From positions 124,001 through 188,000 of the forward strand of contig CALKER010000012.1 of the NCBI GenBank assembly GCA_938084835.1: a DNA stretch of 64,000 nt. The letters are read 5' to 3'. A program made the translations under genes and the position numbers. Below are positions 20,126 through 29,306 of this stretch, piece after piece (the stretch's first letter is position 1; each line of letters starts with the position of its first letter). The notes under the pieces were generated by a model. It was not told where the DNA came from. It did not search any database and saw only the letters and a program-made list of their open reading frames with translations. Source of the stretch: an uncultured Thermoguttaceae bacterium. GTDB lineage: Bacteria; Planctomycetota; Planctomycetia; Pirellulales; Thermoguttaceae.

Positions 20126-21373
20126 TCAGGCCGCTACGTCATAAAGATAAACATCTACAAGGGTGCCAGGGGATAGTCCCTCTGATTCTTCCGGGCACAA
20201 AAGAAAGCCATCGGCCCGCGTTGTGGACGAAAGTATGGCCGCGCCCGAAACGGCAAGGGGCTCGGCTTCCCCGTCCACAAGCACCACCCGAACATAGTCG
20301 AGCCGACCTAGTCTCGACGTAATTTTCCGCCGCAGAGGCACGGAGACTTTTCGGTACGGCCACTCAGGAGATCGACCCGAAAGTGTACGTATCGCGCGGC
20401 CGGCAAAAAAATCGTAAGCACAAAGACAGGAGACGGGATTCCCCGGCAGCAGAAACACCAACTTCTTACCAATTCGCCCCATTCCCGCAGGACTGCTCGG
20501 TCGCATGGCAACACCGTGGATGACAAGCTCCCCCAGCTTGGCAAGGACACCAGGAACAAGGTCCCGATGCCCCACACTGGAGCCACCACTTACCAGCACT
20601 ACCTCGGCGGGCTCCTTGAAGGCCTCAGTAAGGCTTTCCGAATCGTCGGGAATAATTCGCTTATCACACACTATTGCCCCGTCCCGTCGAGCCAGGGCTT
20701 GCAACATCGGCCCGTTGGCATCGGGGATGCAAAACTCATTCGCCGGGGCTCCTGCGGGCGATATCTCATCTCCGGTGATAAAAATCCGTACATTAGGAGA
20801 CTTTACCACCGCAATCTCAGTCAAACCAAGACTACTAAGAAGACCGAGGTCCTGTGGACGAATTCGTCGTCCTTTGCGAAAGATTATCTCGCCGGCGCGA
20901 ACGTCCTCGCCCACATGAGCGATATGCTTTTGGGGCGGCACCGAACCCAGCACGAAAACCACAGCCCCTCTCTCATCGGTCCATTCGGCGGGAAGAACGG
21001 CGTTGGCCCCCGGCGGAAGAGGGGCACCGGTAGCGATGCGCACAGCCTCTCCCCGGCCCACCGAGCACACTGGGGGCTGGCCTGGGCAACTTTCCCCTAT
21101 CACCCGTAGGACAATAGGGGCCTGGGGCGACGCGCCTAAGGTGTCTTCCGCTACCACCGCGTAACCGTCCATCATGGCGCGGGGGAAACCGGGGACGTTT
21201 CTCGGGCTGACCACATCATTGGCTAGCACCCGTCCCGCAGCCTCCTCAAGCGGAACCATCTCCTCCGCAAGGGGGGAAGTCACAGAGGAGATCCACTCCC
21301 AGGCCTCCGCTACCCGATGCCGTCGCAAAAAGGGCCGCATGCACTCAAAATCAGGCTGAAATACCTCTTCCAT
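20126..21373 (-). CDS. moeA: Molybdopterin molybdenumtransferase MoeA
   Basis: Catalyses metal insertion into molybdopterin-AMP. It has 415 residues, the normal MoeA length, with domain order III-I-II-IV. Motifs: GFPRAMMDGYAVVAEDT, RIATGAPLPPGANAVL, ITGDEISPAG, LVSGGSSVGHRDLVPGV, VAMRPSSPAGMG (in place of KPGKP) and LLPGNPVSCLCAYDFF. The C-terminal domain IV ends DGFLLCPEES...VDVYLYDV. It is first of two adjacent moeA genes on the minus strand and starts 63 bases after the upstream glycosidase-like gene. Differences in the KPGKP segment suggest the two copies are not simple duplicates. Confidence 0.93.
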   Translation of the reverse strand: MEEVFQPDFECMRPFLRRHRVAEAWEWISSVTSPLAEEMVPLEEAAGRVLANDVVSPRNVPGFPRAMMDGYAVVAEDTLGASPQAPIVLRVIGESCPGQPPVCSVGRGEAVRIATGAPLPPGANAVLPAEWTDERGAVVFVLGSVPPQKHIAHVGEDVRAGEIIFRKGRRIRPQDLGLLSSLGLTEIAVVKSPNVRIFITGDEISPAGAPANEFCIPDANGPMLQALARRDGAIVCDKRIIPDDSESLTEAFKEPAEVVLVSGGSSVGHRDLVPGVLAKLGELVIHGVAMRPSSPAGMGRIGKKLVFLLPGNPVSCLCAYDFFAGRAIRTLSGRSPEWPYRKVSVPLRRKITSRLGRLDYVRVVLVDGEAEPLAVSGAAILSSTTRADGFLLCPEESEGLSPGTLVDVYLYDVAA

Positions 21374-21436
21374 GTTCCGGATGAAAAATCGCTCCGAAAT
21401 GCTTCAACCTCACATTTTTCCCGTATTTTCCCGTAA

Positions 21437-22870
21437 TTATTTCCCGGTAGTGGCTTTCAAGACGACTGCAAGGGGTCCCGCCTGCGGAAGTACAAGCTTT
21501 CGCCAGCCATCACCCAAGATTGTTTCACCGCTCGTGGTCTGACCCGAGATCGGATGCACCCAGGTCACCGTCATGGCTGCTCGGACCGGCCGAAGATCCA
21601 CTGCGAGCTCCTTCCCTTCCGGGATGTAGACGACATAATGAGCTTTTTCGTCGGTTAAGCAGAAGCCACTGGAGCTAGCTTCCGGCACCGGGAGCATCGC
21701 CTCAAGGGGGACCCAGCGAGCTACCTGCGCGGTTACGCCCATCGCTCGGCGAATTTGCTCCGAACCTGGAATATCTTCCTGATCAGGGCGACCCGCCCAT
21801 GTGACGACTTTGCGAGTAAGCTCGGCAATTCGGTCCATAAACAAGGGATGATGCCCGCGGGTAAAAGTTTTCCATACCCACACGGGATGGCCTCCTTCAC
21901 CCCAGAGGTGATCCGTATCGTTGAGGACCACTTTTCGCCCGTCGTTTGGCGGTGGATCATCACGGAAGCCACCCTCGGGATTAGGCGAAATCCAGTCTGC
22001 GGGGCTTTTGAACAGATCCTCATTCTTCCCGCCCCGATACTGAAAGGTCATGCCCACGGGGTGCTCCTTGCCGCGGCGGCGCCCTTCCTCCTTCACCAAC
22101 CGGATTACCTCGTATTGCCATTCCGTAGAATAAGGCCCGGCTTCGTTACACACTTCGTACAAGACGTTGTCCAGGTCGTTGATAGAATCCATCACTTTGC
22201 GAATGTACGCCGTCTGGAGCTTCCACACGGTGGGGTTGTTCAGTGTGTAGTAATCCTGCCACTCCATTGCGAGATTGTTGATGTTGTTTTCCGGATGGAA
22301 AGGATGGAATCGCCAGCCCTCATCGGCGAACTGAAGGCAGTGGCCTTCAAAGAGCATAACGGCCACATAAATCCCACTTTTGCCAGCCAAAAGGACCCGT
22401 TCCCGCAAGCGGCGGAAGTAGGTTTCATCAAAGCAAGTCAGATCGAACTTAGGTCTTCCGTCGGCTGCCGCGCCAGGGCCTGTTCGCAGCCAAGGATGCG
22501 GTTGGCAAAAGCTAGTTTGGCCTTTTCGCGCACTACCATAATTCCACCGCGGTGGCTCCCACCGCCACAAGCGAATAAAGTTGTGTCCATAGCGTCTCAA
22601 AAAATCGAGATAGGCCTGGAAGTCAAAGGGGGGTGGTGGATCACTTACACCTAAATCCTGCAAATTCGCCCAGGTGTGAGAACCTGTTACGTAAACAGCA
22701 CGCTGGCCGTCGGCCGTAAAATAACGTGGATTATCCGGATGTACACGCAACGGCCCCAACAATTCATGATTTGCTTCGCCTAATGATGCCCGGCCTGCAA
22801 GACCTTTCCGCTGCCATGCGGCAACGGTCACCGCGCTCATCATTGTTTGCACAAAGTGGCGGCGTTTCAT
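21437..22870 (-). CDS. Tat-exported glycoside hydrolase-like (TIM-barrel) protein
   Basis: Predicted secreted carbohydrate-active enzyme of 477 residues, specificity unknown. The ATG at 22870 follows GAGGAG at 7 bases. The N-terminus MKRRHFVQTMMSAVTVAAW has a twin-arginine-like RRHFVQ followed by a hydrophobic segment. The barrel shows YVTGSHTWANLQD, then FLRRYGHNFIRLWRWE, then an NVLYEVCNEAGPY motif whose Glu is a clan-A-type acid/base candidate, and NDTDHLWGEGG as a late strand. Similar planctomycete proteins are annotated as cellulase-family, DUF4038/DUF6298 or collagen-binding-like. A beta-sandwich-like C-terminus (about 395-475) follows. It sits downstream of the galactose genes, so a role in releasing hexoses outside the cytoplasm is plausible. 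Confidence 0.75.
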   Translation of the reverse strand: MKRRHFVQTMMSAVTVAAWQRKGLAGRASLGEANHELLGPLRVHPDNPRYFTADGQRAVYVTGSHTWANLQDLGVSDPPPPFDFQAYLDFLRRYGHNFIRLWRWEPPRWNYGSARKGQTSFCQPHPWLRTGPGAAADGRPKFDLTCFDETYFRRLRERVLLAGKSGIYVAVMLFEGHCLQFADEGWRFHPFHPENNINNLAMEWQDYYTLNNPTVWKLQTAYIRKVMDSINDLDNVLYEVCNEAGPYSTEWQYEVIRLVKEEGRRRGKEHPVGMTFQYRGGKNEDLFKSPADWISPNPEGGFRDDPPPNDGRKVVLNDTDHLWGEGGHPVWVWKTFTRGHHPLFMDRIAELTRKVVTWAGRPDQEDIPGSEQIRRAMGVTAQVARWVPLEAMLPVPEASSSGFCLTDEKAHYVVYIPEGKELAVDLRPVRAAMTVTWVHPISGQTTSGETILGDGWRKLVLPQAGPLAVVLKATTGK

Positions 22871-23074
22871 GGTCGTTCTCCTCGGGTTTGTACTTCTCAA
22901 TTCCCTTGGACCATCCCGGCCATTGGCAAGGCACGGCATCTGGAGCTTGCGCCGTAAATAGCGGAGTGGGCCCGACGCTCTTCTCAGACAACCACAGCAA
23001 CTTCAGATGACACCACACCAAAAAATTGGCAGACAGAACCTGATCGGTCCTGCCACTTCGTTGTTATTCCCCGC

Positions 23075-24568
23075 TCAACCGGGAAGAAAACGGAAAGTTC
23101 CGAATGGCACGGCTCCTGGCGAGCTTCCTTGAAACACATACGGCTTGTACCCTGTTTCGGCTGCGTACTTTTCACACACTGAAACAAGTGCCTCTTTGCC
23201 CTCAGGCACTCCCAACACTGCCACGCAACCACCTGAACCTCCACCAGTGATTTTCGCGCCATACAACCCCCGCGCTGGTCCCTCCGCCTTGACCAGTTCT
23301 ACAAGCAAATCCGTCTGCCAAGTTCCCAGACCGCAGCGGGAGTAACTTTCGTGCGAAGCAAACATAAGCTCCCCAAGCTCTTGGAGGTGCTGATGCGGCT
23401 GGGGTGACTGAAGAAGTTGGGCGAAACGCTCCACGCGCGCATTCTCGTATATAGGATGTGCCGTGGGATAAAGAATGTTATACTTCCGAGCAGGATCGAT
23501 TTGCGTGACAGAATCAGTTGTCCCTTGATAGCGCGCTAAAAACTCTTGACCGGTCATTTCCACAGGAAGTCGGGGCTGAAACTCCCTTTCGAATTCCTCT
23601 GGGCGCACATTTGCCAGATAGCCACGCCACCGCGGATCCTCCACCTCCACTAGCCCCGGTCGGATTCCGCTACGCACGTTTAAATGCGCAAGCTCGCTAA
23701 GAATCCGGTACCCCATAAAAGCACCAATCCGCACGGAGGTGTAATCGGCCCCGGAAACACTATGCCGCACACCCGAATCAATCCCCCACAAACATATTCC
23801 TTCAGGGATGCTGATTGGAGGCAAGATTTCGGCAGGCTGACAGCGTAACGCAAAAAGCTCATTCTCGCGGCCCAGGGCCGACGTCATTTGGTCCATGACT
23901 CCGCACGGAGCTAGGGCAATACGATTTTCCACCTTTTGGCACAGGAGGGCAAGCTCCGGGCCCTCAAGAGCTAGATCAAAAAGCGCCGCCACTGCGGCAA
24001 GCGAGGCTACCTCCAAGGCCGCCGAAGAGCTGACCCCCTTCCCCTCCGGCACTTTAGAAAATATGATCATCAGTACACCACATGAAAGCTCTATCTTTTT
24101 CTCAAATACAAGCGCTAAGATGGTTCCCAAGCAATAAGCCGCCCAACGTTCCTCCGGATGTTGGGCAAAATATTCCCCTGCGGATTGATAATCGGTAATT
24201 TCTCCGCGGCGAAGAAGCTCCAGGGGGAAGCGAGCATACCGCGGCAAACCGGCGGCAGAAGAGGGCAAGCTTAAGGCCTCTAGTACCTGTTGGTCTGTTT
24301 GTTGAACGGCTACAAAGGTAGCCTCGGCCAGGGGTAGCTCGAGCACAAGCGACCCGCTGTAATCGGCAATGCCACCCATGCAGTCTAGCCGGCCTGGCGC
24401 TCGCGCGCACCAGGCGGGCCGGGTCACATCCAGGTAAGGCTCCGTGGCTACGTGCGAGGACCTTTGCCCTGTCACGGCCCACGTAGCCGATTGCGCCACC
24501 GCCACAAACTCGTCAACATCTTGCCGTACTTGATGAGGCCGGATATCCACCAAAAGTTTTCCTCTCAT
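23075..24568 (-). CDS. Galactokinase / L-arabinokinase-like GHMP kinase
   Basis: ATP-dependent sugar-1-kinase of 497 residues. The substrate-recognition motif reads ARAPGRLDCMGGIADYSGS near residue 55; the MGGIADYSGS form is like the kinase domain of plant L-arabinokinases rather than the G-E-H-x-D-Y of classical GalK. The GHMP phosphate loop PEGKGVSSSAALEVAS lies near residue 170, with CGVMDQMTSALG after it and the third motif AKITGGGSGGCVAVLG near residue 450. About 100 residues longer than E. coli GalK. An IMPase-like gene and galT lie upstream on the same strand, favouring galactose as substrate, but arabinose or another sugar cannot be excluded. Confidence 0.85.
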   Translation of the reverse strand: MRGKLLVDIRPHQVRQDVDEFVAVAQSATWAVTGQRSSHVATEPYLDVTRPAWCARAPGRLDCMGGIADYSGSLVLELPLAEATFVAVQQTDQQVLEALSLPSSAAGLPRYARFPLELLRRGEITDYQSAGEYFAQHPEERWAAYCLGTILALVFEKKIELSCGVLMIIFSKVPEGKGVSSSAALEVASLAAVAALFDLALEGPELALLCQKVENRIALAPCGVMDQMTSALGRENELFALRCQPAEILPPISIPEGICLWGIDSGVRHSVSGADYTSVRIGAFMGYRILSELAHLNVRSGIRPGLVEVEDPRWRGYLANVRPEEFEREFQPRLPVEMTGQEFLARYQGTTDSVTQIDPARKYNILYPTAHPIYENARVERFAQLLQSPQPHQHLQELGELMFASHESYSRCGLGTWQTDLLVELVKAEGPARGLYGAKITGGGSGGCVAVLGVPEGKEALVSVCEKYAAETGYKPYVFQGSSPGAVPFGTFRFLPG

Positions 24569-24687
24569 TGCGTTCTGCTTATCTCCACCACAACCTGCCT
24601 TCCCCGCAAGCTGTTTACAAATTCACATAAAGGCCGAAAGTCTTCGCAAGCATTGGCCCAGTTCAGGGATTTGCACTTAAGCATGGT

Positions 24688-25710
24688 TCAGGCGATCAAA
24701 CCGAACTCGTCAAACAGTCGGCGCAACACAGGCCACACTTTGGCATGGATTTGCTCGTTGGCATATCCAAGCCACGCAACATCGGACCCCAAATCCAGGG
24801 GAAAGTCAAGCGGGTCACCGTAGGGGTCGGTGAGAATCACACCCAAGGCCCGCGGGATGGAGGCTGTACATACGTCATAGGGGTGGCAGCAGAGACCCAG
24901 TGGCTGACCGCGCCGCTTTAGTTCTTTGGCCAGCAGGGGACGAATATCGCCGGTGAAGCGATCGTGGCCAACGGACAGTTCGTAAAACTGCCCCCCTGTG
25001 GAAGCATACTGATCTTCGAAACACAAGGCTTTTCCAACTGGGCTACTGCCTAACAGCTCGCGTACCAGCCGTTCCTCCACCGCTGCAATCACGTCCCGCG
25101 CCCCCGGGAAAAAGCGACTCAACATGGCATACCCGTGCAGTATGGTATCTGCGCTTGAAGGTCGCGGATAAAACGCGATCTTTTCTCCCGTCAAGCGATT
25201 ATGACGCACAGCCCGCACGCCTTTTTCTTGTGTCCACCAAAGCTGATCAAAAAGATGCTGTTTGATTGTAGGGATTTCCGTTTGTACCGCGGCAACTACG
25301 TCGCGCAAGCGTGTGTCCGGCCCTCTGTTGACAGCTACCGCTGTCAGAATCCACGCACTTCGCTTTTGGTACACAAGTCCCCGTGTGCCATCGATAGGAT
25401 CCACGATTACTCGCCAAGGGACACCAGAGGGACTCTGATCCTCCGGGAGAGTCACTTCTCCCTCCGATAGTCCCTCCGCCAAAAGGACAAATGGGGCCAC
25501 TTGAGCAGCTTCGCCGAAAAGCTGAAGAAGTATCGGCTCGGCAATAGCATCGAGGCGAAAAATGGTATCGCCTGGGAGATCACGATCCACCGTTCCTAAA
25601 AAATGCGGCGATTGCTCCTGACAAGCGTGAACCACCTCCCGTACAAGCTCCAGATGAGCTTGACGAATGCTGGCCGCAAGGGCTTCTATCGTGCCCGCTT
25701 CCCCTACCAC
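24688..25710 (-). CDS. Inositol monophosphatase family protein (sugar phosphatase)
   Basis: Mg-dependent, lithium-sensitive-type phosphatase fold of 340 residues. Metal-binding motifs: LLAEG with Glu79, and DPIDGT at residues 104-109. The usual C-terminal W-D-x-A motif is replaced by HPYDVCTA, keeping the Asp. The start GTG at 25710 is chosen because GGAGGA lies 7 bases upstream; a longer frame reaching 25821 has poorer signals. It lies between galT and the galactokinase-like gene, suggesting it removes a sugar phosphate in the same pathway; substrate unknown. Similar genes often turn up beside GHMP kinases, so the grouping is probably functional (inference). Confidence 0.85.
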   Translation of the reverse strand: MVGEAGTIEALAASIRQAHLELVREVVHACQEQSPHFLGTVDRDLPGDTIFRLDAIAEPILLQLFGEAAQVAPFVLLAEGLSEGEVTLPEDQSPSGVPWRVIVDPIDGTRGLVYQKRSAWILTAVAVNRGPDTRLRDVVAAVQTEIPTIKQHLFDQLWWTQEKGVRAVRHNRLTGEKIAFYPRPSSADTILHGYAMLSRFFPGARDVIAAVEERLVRELLGSSPVGKALCFEDQYASTGGQFYELSVGHDRFTGDIRPLLAKELKRRGQPLGLCCHPYDVCTASIPRALGVILTDPYGDPLDFPLDLGSDVAWLGYANEQIHAKVWPVLRRLFDEFGLIA

Positions 25711-25717
25711 GGGAATT

Positions 25718-25723
25718 TCCTCC
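25718..25723 (-). promoter_or_regulatory. Ribosome binding site deciding a GTG start
   Basis: GGAGGA on the minus strand, 7 bases before the GTG at 25710; it sets the start of the inositol-monophosphatase-like protein. Confidence 0.7.
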
Positions 25724-25966
25724 GCACAAATGAAGGCCACCCAAATCTCGGCTACAACCTTCTGCCCGAAAAGTATCGGGCGGTATGAGTGCAGCCCCAA
25801 GACCCCTCCCATGTGAACCAAGAGAACTTAACAAGCCTGCCGGCCTGCGCGAGGGGAGCCCGCTTGTGACTTAACGATACAACAGAGCCGAAGGGACTTA
25901 GCCTCAACCCTTGATCCGGCCCAAAGGAGCTCAGTTCGGGCGAAGCCCTACTTACTCAACAAACGC

Positions 25967-27007
25967 TTATTTTGCGCAGGATTTCCGCTTTTTGTAGTGC
26001 ACCGTTGGCACCGCTTGGAGCTCAGCAGCTTTAGCCTCAGGACATGTATCGCTAATGAAGCACCCACCACCAATTTCCGGACCCGCCAAATACTTTAACA
26101 GGTTCGGCTTCCGCAAGGGCGGATGAATCTCAATGTGAAAGTGAAACGTGGAATAGTCGCCGCCGTCCGTAGGGGCTTGATGAAACGCGAGGACATAGGG
26201 GAAAGGAATCTCCCAAAGGTTATCGAAACGAATGGTTACTTCGTGGAGGACGGCCGCCAAATCCTTAAGCTCGCGATCACTCAGTGTGGCTAGGCTTGGG
26301 TGTCGCGCTTTAGGCGCCACCAACGTATCGTAAGCATATCGGGCAAAATACGGAATAAATGCAATGGCCGAGTCATTCTCTGCCAAGATCCGGCGTCCGT
26401 CGGCCTTCTCGGCATGGAGAATTTCTTCGAACAGGAAACGCCCCGTCTCTTCATGATGACGCCGACACACACGAACTTCCGTCTCGATGATTTTAAAAAC
26501 GAAATTGGTAGCATAAATCTGACAGTGAGGATGCGGATTCGAAACCCCCACCACCTCCCCTTTGTTTTCGAAGATAAGCACATGGTTAACTTGAGGAAGG
26601 GAGCCAAGCTCCACATACTGGTCGCGCCAAGCCTCCACAAGGGCAACGACTTCCTGTGGCTCTAATTCTGCAAGCGAAAAATCGTGCCGCGGCGTATAAC
26701 AAAGTACGCGGGCGACACCTTGCGCCGGCCGATTGCGATAGAATCCCGGTGCCGGTGGCAGGTTGGTGGGTGCATCCATGGCCACACATGGATGGTCGTT
26801 GTCAAAAACAAAGATCCCGGTATAGGGCGGATTTTGCTTTCCACTGATGCGACGATTGCCAGGGCAGAGGTAGCAGCTAGGATCGTACGCTGGCCGGGGT
26901 TTATCACCTAGGTGAGCTTCTTCCCCGAGCCATGGACGATCCTGCCGATGGGCCGCAATTACTACCCACTCTTCTCTTAATGGGTGCCAACGTTGTTCAA
27001 ACGTCAT
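25967..27007 (-). CDS. galT: Galactose-1-phosphate uridylyltransferase GalT
   Basis: Transfers UMP from UDP-glucose to galactose-1-phosphate (Leloir pathway), via a covalent uridylyl-histidine. The HIT-like catalytic motif [10 protein letters not shown] is near residue 150, with the second His of HPH as nucleophile. A zinc-type CYLCPGN lies near residue 45. [16 protein letters not shown]-type and [10 protein letters not shown] motifs follow. The ATG at 27007 begins [19 protein letters not shown], the usual GalT N-terminus, giving 346 residues; a 48-residue upstream extension to 27151 looks non-coding. It leads the block galT, phosphatase, kinase, glycosidase on the minus strand. Confidence 0.93.
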   Translation of the reverse strand: MTFEQRWHPLREEWVVIAAHRQDRPWLGEEAHLGDKPRPAYDPSCYLCPGNRRISGKQNPPYTGIFVFDNDHPCVAMDAPTNLPPAPGFYRNRPAQGVARVLCYTPRHDFSLAELEPQEVVALVEAWRDQYVELGSLPQVNHVLIFENKGEVVGVSNPHPHCQIYATNFVFKIIETEVRVCRRHHEETGRFLFEEILHAEKADGRRILAENDSAIAFIPYFARYAYDTLVAPKARHPSLATLSDRELKDLAAVLHEVTIRFDNLWEIPFPYVLAFHQAPTDGGDYSTFHFHIEIHPPLRKPNLLKYLAGPEIGGGCFISDTCPEAKAAELQAVPTVHYKKRKSCAK

Positions 27008-28334
27008 CGCGTTCACGACTGTTGAATCTTCACACCACGCGTAACAAAACGCATTCTGTGCCGCACTGTTTCCTAACCTCCCGCTGGCCAGGAGCCGACG
27101 TGCCTGCCGCCTCAAAAGCAATCGCTGCGTGAAAAATGTGCTGACCTGCAACCGAAGGACAAGAGATCGCCCTTAAGCTTTACCCATGAGCCGCAAGCTC
27201 TCCGCAGCTACGTCCAAACCTTCCGGGCCCACTCCTCACTGTTTAACCGCCATGGACCTTCTGTCTGCCGCTCGATTTCACCCAAGCACAAACGTTTGTG
27301 GCACACATTTGCACCATTTAGAGCGATATGCTACCTTCTTTTGCCTGGAGGGGCAAGATACCGCGATTAGATCGCGGCTTGGGCCGGCTCTTGGGCCTCG
27401 TTACACGATTTGATGACCTGTCCTTGCAGGTTAAATTACCGTCCTCGCAGCTTAACTCATCTTCCGCTGCTTCTTTCCCGTTGGATGCCGCTACCACCCG
27501 AGACTAAAGGGATGGGCAGATGGCCAGTTCGCCTGAGAGGGGTAACTACTGTCAGCCTGAGCAGGTTCCCTTGCCCGGAGATTTACCCGGCGAGTGAAAA
27601 CCCTCCAAGTTATTAAGCACACAGAGCTCCGGCGGGAGTTGCACCTGGTACAGGTCCTCACGAATAATCAAATTCCTGCCCAAGGTTATTCGCCCGGAAA
27701 AAGCGTTAGAATTTGCAGTTGAGTTATTTGCTCACTCACAAGGGAAAGAGTAGGGTTTTTCCCCTGAGGCCGAAAGTTAGTTAACTTTGCCGCGGGCCAT
27801 TGGCATGGTGGCTTTGCTGACCGAACTCAAATCAGAGAGGTTTCCGTCCGCGAATTTGGGACCTGAAGGCCGTGAGGTCTAAAGATTGTTTTTTGCCGCA
27901 GGAAACTGGTTGTAAGATTGTCCGTCGGGAGCACTCCCACCTCGGTCACACTATGCTGCCGTAGACCACGGGCAGAAGGAGGTACGTCGCTTCGCTGAAC
28001 CAACCCGTCGGCCAGCATGAGCAGCCAAGCATCGATCTCCATGTTCTGCCGATCATAGACGGATTCTGCTTGGCCTTAAGCACTTAGTGACTTGAAAATG
28101 GAGGTCGCCGCCCGGGAAGACCCGCCGCTCGCAGGCTCCAGGTAGGGCCCCTGAGGAATGCGGAATCAATCGCCGGATATTAAGAGGCGATTGCGTGTCG
28201 TCACGGACCGAGCCGCAACACGGACCCAGCTCTCCGATGTGGATCAACCGGCCAAACACATTGACACCCGATCCTCCGGATGGCCAGAAAAGCTCTTCCA
28301 TAGCTTTAAAGTATTATTGGGCAACCACAGGACC
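27008..28334. other. Intergenic region between divergent genes
   Basis: About 1.3 kb. It should contain promoters for galT (minus) and the ABC exporter (plus). A short palindrome ACCTG-GTA-CAGGT lies at 27643-27655. A stretch near 27510-27590 has paired GGGCAG/TTGCCC ends and an internal CCTGAGCAGG; it does not match a riboswitch I know. No gene is supported. Confidence 0.5.
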
Positions 28335-29126
28335 ATGGGGGATGCTAACGCTCCCATAAACCCGTTCGCACCTTCGGGCATTCCTAGCAATCAGACCCTA
28401 GGGAGTATGCCTGTAGATGGGAAGGAGGTACTTTTTCGGCTGGAGCACGTCGGGCGACGATTTGGTGTAGGCGAAGTGGTTATTGAGGCGCTTCGCGACA
28501 TCGATCTAACCGTTTATGCGGGGGAACTCCTTATTGTTTTGGGGCCAAGCGGCTCTGGGAAGACCACTCTGCTCAATCTTCTTGGGGGGTTAGATCGCCC
28601 CACAAGTGGGAAAGTTTACTTTCGGAATAGGGAACTGACCGCCTTGACCGACATGCAGTTGACAGTTTACCGCCGGCACCATGTGGGGGTAGTCTTCCAA
28701 TTCTTTCATTTGGTGCCGAACCTAACAGCTAAAGAGAACGTGCAGTTATCGGCCGAGCTTGTTCCTCGACCGCTGGACCCAGATGCAGTCCTAGCGTGGC
28801 TGGGCCTAGCGGATCGGGCCGATCATTTCCCCTCGCAACTTTCAGGTGGAGAGCAGCAGCGGGTGGCAATAGCCCGGGCGCTGGTGAAGGACCCGGAGGT
28901 CCTGTTATGTGACGAGCCCACAGGGGCACTGGATTTTACTTCGGCAAAGAAAATCCTAGGCCTTTTATGCCAGCTGAAGGAAAAATGGCACAAAACGGTT
29001 GTGCTCATCACACATAACCCAGCCATTGCCGTCATAGGGGACCGAATTCTGCGTTTACGGAGCGGTGAAATTGTGGATATCCAGGCGAACCCACATCCTT
29101 TGCCGGCCGAGGAAATAAGCTGGTAA
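28335..29126 (+). CDS. ABC transporter ATP-binding protein (MacB/LolD-type)
   Basis: ATPase subunit driving a MacB-superfamily (mechanotransmission) ABC system, working on the inner face of the cytoplasmic membrane. Walker A GPSGSGKTT, Q-loop VFQFFHLVPNLTAKENV, signature LSGGEQQRVAIARAL, Walker B VLLCDEPTGALD and switch His in LITHNP are all present. The start is uncertain: ATG 28335 gives 263 residues; ATG 28407 has GGGAG only one base away and would start at MPVDGKEVLF. First gene of a plus-strand set with the permease (180 bases on) and the membrane-fusion protein. Confidence 0.92.
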   Translation: MGDANAPINPFAPSGIPSNQTLGSMPVDGKEVLFRLEHVGRRFGVGEVVIEALRDIDLTVYAGELLIVLGPSGSGKTTLLNLLGGLDRPTSGKVYFRNRELTALTDMQLTVYRRHHVGVVFQFFHLVPNLTAKENVQLSAELVPRPLDPDAVLAWLGLADRADHFPSQLSGGEQQRVAIARALVKDPEVLLCDEPTGALDFTSAKKILGLLCQLKEKWHKTVVLITHNPAIAVIGDRILRLRSGEIVDIQANPHPLPAEEISW

Positions 29127-29306
29127 GGCTTGGTGAGAGCAAGCCGTTTCATCCTGCACTACCCCTGACGCCCCCTTATTCGCATCTGGTTAGAACGGTT
29201 TCGGCTGAATAACCTGAACCGTAGGGGTTTTCCTTGGAGCTTCTCAAGGTGACTCGGCGTAAACGAAAAAAGGCCCGGCAAAGCGGTGTAGTTCCGGTAG
29301 GCTTCG

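Noticed and set aside
21755-22654. 299-codon open frame on the plus strand
   Set aside because: It lies antisense to the glycosidase-like gene; residues show no family motif and no ribosome site.
27510-27590. Riboswitch-like stretch with CCTGAG and paired ends
   Set aside because: It does not match the conserved cores of TPP, cobalamin, SAM or glycine riboswitches that I know.
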